DNA of 64,000 nucleotides from JBLXBZ01 sp048265185 (GTDB taxonomy: Bacteria > Pseudomonadota > Alphaproteobacteria > Rhizobiales > Stappiaceae). The notes beneath the pieces are model-generated. The model had not been told where the DNA came from, did no database searches, and was given only the letters and a program-made list of their open reading frames with translations. Numbering within the stretch: position 1 is the stretch's first letter; the number at the start of each line of letters is the position of its first letter. Position numbers and translations under genes: made by a program. Below, one piece after another: positions 60,050-64,000 of this stretch. The stretch spans positions 62,001 to 126,000 of the forward strand of contig JBLXBZ010000004.1 of the NCBI GenBank assembly GCA_048265185.1, written 5' to 3'.

Positions 60050-61936
60050 TTAATCCGCTCGGCCAATTTTCACGGCTTTTTCATAATCGAACCACCAAAG
60101 CGTCTCATAAGAAAACCCGTAGTCGGGTTTGGTTTGCGGCCACCCAAACATGTCCCAGAACGCCATGCGACGCCCCTTAGAGGTCCAGTTTGGAATCCAG
60201 TAATGATTGGCGCGCAAAACCCGATCTAGAGCCCGCAGCGTCACAATTAACTCCTGACGGCTTTGAGCGTCCCCCGCCCGGCGAATCAAAGCGTCGACCA
60301 CAGGGTTTTCAATCCCCGCCAAATTGCGCCCCCCTTCCATTTTCGCCGCCGCGGACCCAAAAACATCATCAAGCCCGGTCATGGGCGTTGCGGAAAATTG
60401 CAGCGCATATCCGGCGATATCGAAATCGAAAGACAGCATTCTTGATTGAAACTGCGCAGGATCCACCGTTCTGATCGTCGCGTTGACGCCAACCGCTTTT
60501 AGATTGGAAACATATTTCCCCAAAATTCCCTCAAAGCTTGGCGAGTTTGAAAGAAACTCCAGATCAAACGGCGCCCCATTGGCGTCGCGCAGAATTTTAC
60601 CGTCCCGCGACCAGCCCGCCTCTTTCAGCAAATTGGCGGCCTTGCGCATATTCTTACGATCCGAGCCTGAACCGTCGGACACGGGCGGCATATAAGCTTC
60701 GCCAAAAACGCTCGCAGGCAATTGATCGGCGAAAGGCTCCAAAAGCGCCAGCTCCCCAGGCTCAGGCAGCCCCGTGGCCGCATATATGGATCCGTCGAAA
60801 TAAGACGTCACACGGCTATAGGCGTCATAAAACAGGTTCTTGTTTGTCCATTCGAAATCAAAACAAAGGCCAATAGCCTCGCGTACACGGGCGTCGGCGA
60901 ATTTCGCCCGTCGCTGATTGGGAAACCAGCCTTGAAGTTTGGGCCGTTTTTCTCCCGGAAACAGGCGTTTAACCGCCCGCCCCTGCTCTACGGCAGGGAA
61001 GTCATAGCCTGTCACCCAAGTGCGCGAAGTAAACTCCTCCCGAATCGCGATCAAACCTTTTTTAAAGGCTTCAAAGGCGACTTGACGTTCACGGAAAAAT
61101 TCAATCTTCAACGCGTCGAAATTATAATGGCCGACGTTCACCGGCAAATCCTTGGCCCAATAATCCTCCACCCGCCGCAGCTCCAGCGTCCGCCCCGGCG
61201 CAAGGTCTCCAACCCGGTATGGCCCTGACCCCAGCGGCGGCTCAAGAGTTGAGGCCTCAAAGTCACGATCCGCATAATAAGCCTTGGAGAAAATAGGTAA
61301 TCCGGCCACCGCCAAAACCGTCTGCCGCGACTGTGATCCGTCGAAAACGACGGTGAGCTGATCGGGCGCGTTCACATGAACCTCGGCAATCGTCTGCGTA
61401 TAGATCCGCAAGGACGGATGTCCCTTTTCCTTGAGAATCAATAGAGAGAAGGCCACGTCCTCAGCGCTCAAGGGCGAGCCGTCATGAAAGCGCGCCTCCG
61501 TCCGCAAATGGAATGTGAAACGGTCGCCGCCTTCATCCACCGAAACTGAATGAGCGACAAGTCCATAAAGGGAATCCGGCTCATCCAAAGCCGCGCTCAT
61601 CAAACTGTCAAAGCACAGCTCCATGCGCGGCGGCGCGTCGCCCCGGGTGACGAAACTGTTCAACGTATTGAAGGTTTGCGTGTTTTGATTAAAAGCCCAG
61701 TTTCCCGGCTGGAAATTCAACCGGCCGATCTTAGGCGCCTCCGGATTGACGTAATCAAAATGCTTGAAGTCCGGCGGATATTTCAGATCATCGAAAACCG
61801 AAAGCCCGTGAAACGTTCCTGCCGCGAACGGGCGTGAAATCATGCCGGGAGCCGCGGTGTAGAGTGCGGAGGCGGCGAGAGCCGCGCCTCCGGCCTTCAA
61901 CACGCCGCGCCGGGATAGAAGTAGGGCGTTATCCAT
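60050..61936 (-). CDS. yejA: Peptide-binding protein YejA, second copy (Tat-type signal)
   Basis: An SBP_bac_5 extracellular peptide-binding protein of 628 residues. The signal SRRGVLKAGGAALAASALY has twin arginines, so export by Tat is likely. The mature part begins HGLSVFDDLKYPPDFKHFDYVNPEAPK, a YejA hallmark, and includes LDEPDSLYGLVAHSVSVDE and FHLRTEARFHDGSPLSAEDVAFSL. Start overlaps the stop of the first yejA by one base (TGATG). It is 95 bp before yejB. Paralogous with the upstream copy. Confidence 0.93.
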   Translation of the reverse strand: MDNALLLSRRGVLKAGGAALAASALYTAAPGMISRPFAAGTFHGLSVFDDLKYPPDFKHFDYVNPEAPKIGRLNFQPGNWAFNQNTQTFNTLNSFVTRGDAPPRMELCFDSLMSAALDEPDSLYGLVAHSVSVDEGGDRFTFHLRTEARFHDGSPLSAEDVAFSLLILKEKGHPSLRIYTQTIAEVHVNAPDQLTVVFDGSQSRQTVLAVAGLPIFSKAYYADRDFEASTLEPPLGSGPYRVGDLAPGRTLELRRVEDYWAKDLPVNVGHYNFDALKIEFFRERQVAFEAFKKGLIAIREEFTSRTWVTGYDFPAVEQGRAVKRLFPGEKRPKLQGWFPNQRRAKFADARVREAIGLCFDFEWTNKNLFYDAYSRVTSYFDGSIYAATGLPEPGELALLEPFADQLPASVFGEAYMPPVSDGSGSDRKNMRKAANLLKEAGWSRDGKILRDANGAPFDLEFLSNSPSFEGILGKYVSNLKAVGVNATIRTVDPAQFQSRMLSFDFDIAGYALQFSATPMTGLDDVFGSAAAKMEGGRNLAGIENPVVDALIRRAGDAQSRQELIVTLRALDRVLRANHYWIPNWTSKGRRMAFWDMFGWPQTKPDYGFSYETLWWFDYEKAVKIGRAD

Positions 61937-63807
61937 CACCGCGCCTCCGTCTCAGCCGCTTTTTCCGCATCCCACCACCAGATTTCAGGGAACCCATAGG
62001 AAAACTTTGGCATTTTTTCAGGGTGACTAAACCGGTTCCAACGCGCCGTGCGGTCCACGTCGGAATAAAATTGCGGCACCACGTAATGATTCCACAACAA
62101 CACCCGATCAAGCGCCCGCGTCGCCGCCACCAGCTCCTCCCGGTCCTTGGCGTAGATGATACGCTCGATCAACTGGTCCACGGCCGGATTTTTGATTCCC
62201 ATATAATTCTGGGACTGTTCAAGATCAGCGGCTTCAGTCCCCCAATAATTGCGCTGCTCATTTCCCGGAGAAAGCGACTGCCCCCACGCAAGCGTCGCCA
62301 TGTCGAAATCATGGCTGCGAATTCTTGCGATATATTGCGGCAGGTCGACAATTCGCGGCGTCGCCTTAACGCCGATAGTCTCCAGGCTCTTGATATAGGG
62401 CAATAACCCCCGCTCCGCCGACTTGTCGTAATAGAGAAATTCTATGCTGAATTGTTCGCCGGTTTCCGCATCCACCATCTTGCGGCCATCCAGCTTATAT
62501 CCCGCCTCCTGAAACAGCTGCACGGCGCGGCGCAGGTTTTTGCGCACATTTTGCGGATTGCCGCCAACCGGGTTCTCAAAAGGCGTTGTGAAAACCTCTT
62601 CGGGAACAGAACCGCGCACGCTCTCCAGAATTTCCAGCTCCCGCCCTTCGGGCAGGCCGCTCGCCGCCAGCTCCGTTCCGGCGAAATAAGAACCGATACG
62701 TTTCAACAATCCTGCGGAAACGATCTCATTGCCCGTTTCAAAGTCATAAGCAAAGTTCAAGGCGCGGCGGACACGCGGATCCTGAAACTTTTTTCGTCTG
62801 AGATTTGGCGCATAAGCCTGCATCACGCCTCTGGCGTGATCAGGAAACTCCTCCAGAATAACTTTACCCTCACGAACCGCAGGAAAGTTATACCGCTTCG
62901 CCCAGGTGCTCGCGCTCGGCTCCGCGCGGAAATCATATTGATCTCCTTTAAACGCCTCCAACTCGATCGCATGATCCATGAAGGATATATAACGAATGGT
63001 GTTAAAGTTATTTTTCCCCACGTTCACCGGCAGCTCCGCCCCCCAATAGTCGGGCGCGCGTTCATAGGTGATCTGGCGATTGGCTTGAAAATCGCCAATT
63101 TTGTAAGGTCCGGACCCAAGCGGCGGCTCTAAGGTTCCGCGTGCAATGTCGCGCTGGCGTCCTTTCGCGTCGACGCCCTCCCACCAATGCTGAGGCAGCA
63201 CCATCAGCTGGCCCATGATGTGCGGCATTTCCCGGTTTCCCGGCGCGTCGAAAGTAAAGCGCACCACGTCTTCGCTCATGATCTCGGCTTTTTCAACGCT
63301 CTGGAAATAGAACCTCTGCCTCGGGCTGATTTCTATGGCTTTTTCAAAGGACCAGATAATGTCCTGCGCCGTGATCGCCTTCCCGTCATGCCAGCGCGCC
63401 TTGGGATTAATCCTGAACTCCACCCATGAAAAGTCGTCCGGCGCGCGCGTCTCGCTCGCAATCAATCCATAAGTTGCGCTGGTGTCCAATTCGTCGAGCG
63501 AACTGGTCGTCAATGTCTCAAAAATCAAGCTCAGCCCTGGCGCGACATTGCCTTTTGGCAAGATGGGGTTAAACGTGTCGAAGCCGCCATTGGTGGACAG
63601 GCGCACGGTTCCCGCCTTGGGCGCCTGCGGGTTTACATAATCGAAATGTTTAAAATCCCGACCGTAACGCGGCTCCCCGCTCAAAGTGGACGCATGGGTC
63701 CATACTGGTTCTGAAGCTATGGCCGGGCTGTAAAGCGCCCCCGACGAAAGCGTCAACACGACGGCCATCACGGCCCCCGCGCGGATCCTTGCTCCAAATC
63801 CAGACAT
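61936..63807 (-). CDS. yejA: Peptide-binding protein YejA, first copy
   Basis: A 623-residue SBP_bac_5 protein with an ordinary Sec signal (RAGAVMAVVLTLSSGALYSPAIA), followed by the YejA block SGEPRYGRDFKHFDYVNPQAPKAGTVRLSTNGGFDTFNP. It also has WVEFRINPKARWHDGKAITAQDIIWSFE and LGSGPYKIGDFQANRQITYERAPDYWG. Start at 63807 rests on AGGAG 11 bases upstream and on the signal; the frame is open 39 codons upstream. It is the first gene of the yejA-yejA-yejB-yejE-yejF operon, as in Brucella. Confidence 0.94.
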   Translation of the reverse strand: MSGFGARIRAGAVMAVVLTLSSGALYSPAIASEPVWTHASTLSGEPRYGRDFKHFDYVNPQAPKAGTVRLSTNGGFDTFNPILPKGNVAPGLSLIFETLTTSSLDELDTSATYGLIASETRAPDDFSWVEFRINPKARWHDGKAITAQDIIWSFEKAIEISPRQRFYFQSVEKAEIMSEDVVRFTFDAPGNREMPHIMGQLMVLPQHWWEGVDAKGRQRDIARGTLEPPLGSGPYKIGDFQANRQITYERAPDYWGAELPVNVGKNNFNTIRYISFMDHAIELEAFKGDQYDFRAEPSASTWAKRYNFPAVREGKVILEEFPDHARGVMQAYAPNLRRKKFQDPRVRRALNFAYDFETGNEIVSAGLLKRIGSYFAGTELAASGLPEGRELEILESVRGSVPEEVFTTPFENPVGGNPQNVRKNLRRAVQLFQEAGYKLDGRKMVDAETGEQFSIEFLYYDKSAERGLLPYIKSLETIGVKATPRIVDLPQYIARIRSHDFDMATLAWGQSLSPGNEQRNYWGTEAADLEQSQNYMGIKNPAVDQLIERIIYAKDREELVAATRALDRVLLWNHYVVPQFYSDVDRTARWNRFSHPEKMPKFSYGFPEIWWWDAEKAAETEAR

Positions 63808-63939
63808 AAGCAAAAGAGCTCCTATATACGCACAACCATTGATCACCTTGCTAACGCAAAGATCAAAAAAAATTATAAGCGTATAATAGGAATTTTTATC
63901 GCCAGAAAAAGCGAACAATTTCAATATGACGAAATATTA
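63808..63939 (-). promoter_or_regulatory. AT-rich promoter region of the yej operon
   Basis: About 130 bp, AT-rich at 63855-63935 with several TATAAT-like hexamers on the minus strand (for example around 63880 and 63865). The exact promoter cannot be fixed from sequence. It is shared with a possible divergent frame at the window edge. Confidence 0.3.
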
Positions 63940-64000
63940 ATGTCGGCGCGTATTTGGCAATCCGCTCAAGACGTTTTTTCGCGGTACATTCTCTTGTCGG
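63940..64000 (+). CDS. Possible start of an unidentified gene at the window edge
   Basis: An ATG at 63940 opens a frame (MSARIWQSAQDVF...) that stays open to the end of the window, pointing away from yejA. There is no clear ribosome binding site, and only about 20 codons are seen, so it may be chance. Confidence 0.25.
   Translation, partial: MSARIWQSAQDVFSRYILLS

Overview
The window is a stretch of alphaproteobacterial chromosome, most likely from the Hyphomicrobiales (rhizobial order). The evidence is gene content and order: etfB-etfA-hbd next to a PduO-type cobalamin adenosyltransferase and a HIG1 small membrane protein; hrcA facing rph-rdgB-hemW; the redox pair regB-regA beside secB; dnaK-dnaJ; an LpoA-like lipoprotein divergent from rsmI-yraN-gshB; and a yejA-yejA-yejB-yejE-yejF operon as in Brucella. 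Genes are densely packed and generally GC-rich. No rRNA, tRNA, CRISPR array, insertion sequence or integrase was recognised.

Layout. 0-8 kb: the end of a HAD hydrolase gene, then a minus-strand run for fatty-acid/PHB redox (3-hydroxybutyryl-CoA dehydrogenase, ETF alpha and beta), rhomboid protease, corrinoid adenosyltransferase, HIG1 protein, SDR and ubiquinone hydroxylase. 8-17 kb: TesB thioesterase, CobW-type GTPase with a His-rich loop, DD-carboxypeptidase, LprI-like protein, GST, CarD regulator, a 0.8 kb non-coding stretch, HemP, PAP2 phosphatase and AEC transporter. 17-31 kb: hybrid sensor kinase, ComM, GshB, YraN and RsmI, then divergently LpoA-like, CoaBC, PBP1A and a Bcr/CflA exporter. 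31-39 kb: metalloprotease, MoeB/ThiF-like E1, HrcA, Rph, RdgB, HemW, a PHB depolymerase with an unusual helix-hairpin-helix tail, a DUF2852 protein and SecB. 39-47 kb: RegB/RegA, a secreted unknown protein, polyphosphate:AMP phosphotransferase, AlkB, an orphan gene with long homopolymer tracts and a glutamate-synthase-like flavoprotein. 47.5-51.4 kb: an AT-richer four-gene minus-strand operon (113-aa protein, SagB-type flavin dehydrogenase, catalytically dead amidase-like protein, MFS exporter). 52-64 kb: DnaK, DnaJ, a PmtA-like methyltransferase and the Yej peptide transporter with two binding proteins.

How the genes work together. Several housekeeping modules are visible: electron transfer from acyl-CoA oxidation (EtfAB, Hbd), PHB turnover (PhaZ), heat shock (HrcA, DnaK, DnaJ, with a sequence matching the alphaproteobacterial RpoH promoter before dnaK), redox control (RegBA) and peptide uptake (Yej). 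The part that is not housekeeping is the SagB/pseudo-amidase/MFS operon. It has the architecture of a small peptide-modification and export (RiPP-like) locus but lacks a recognisable cyclodehydratase or YcaO protein. This is the best candidate for an undescribed system here. The regulatory structure upstream of phaZ (a PhaR-like site, a 44-bp palindrome and a 12-bp inverted repeat) is the second most interesting region.
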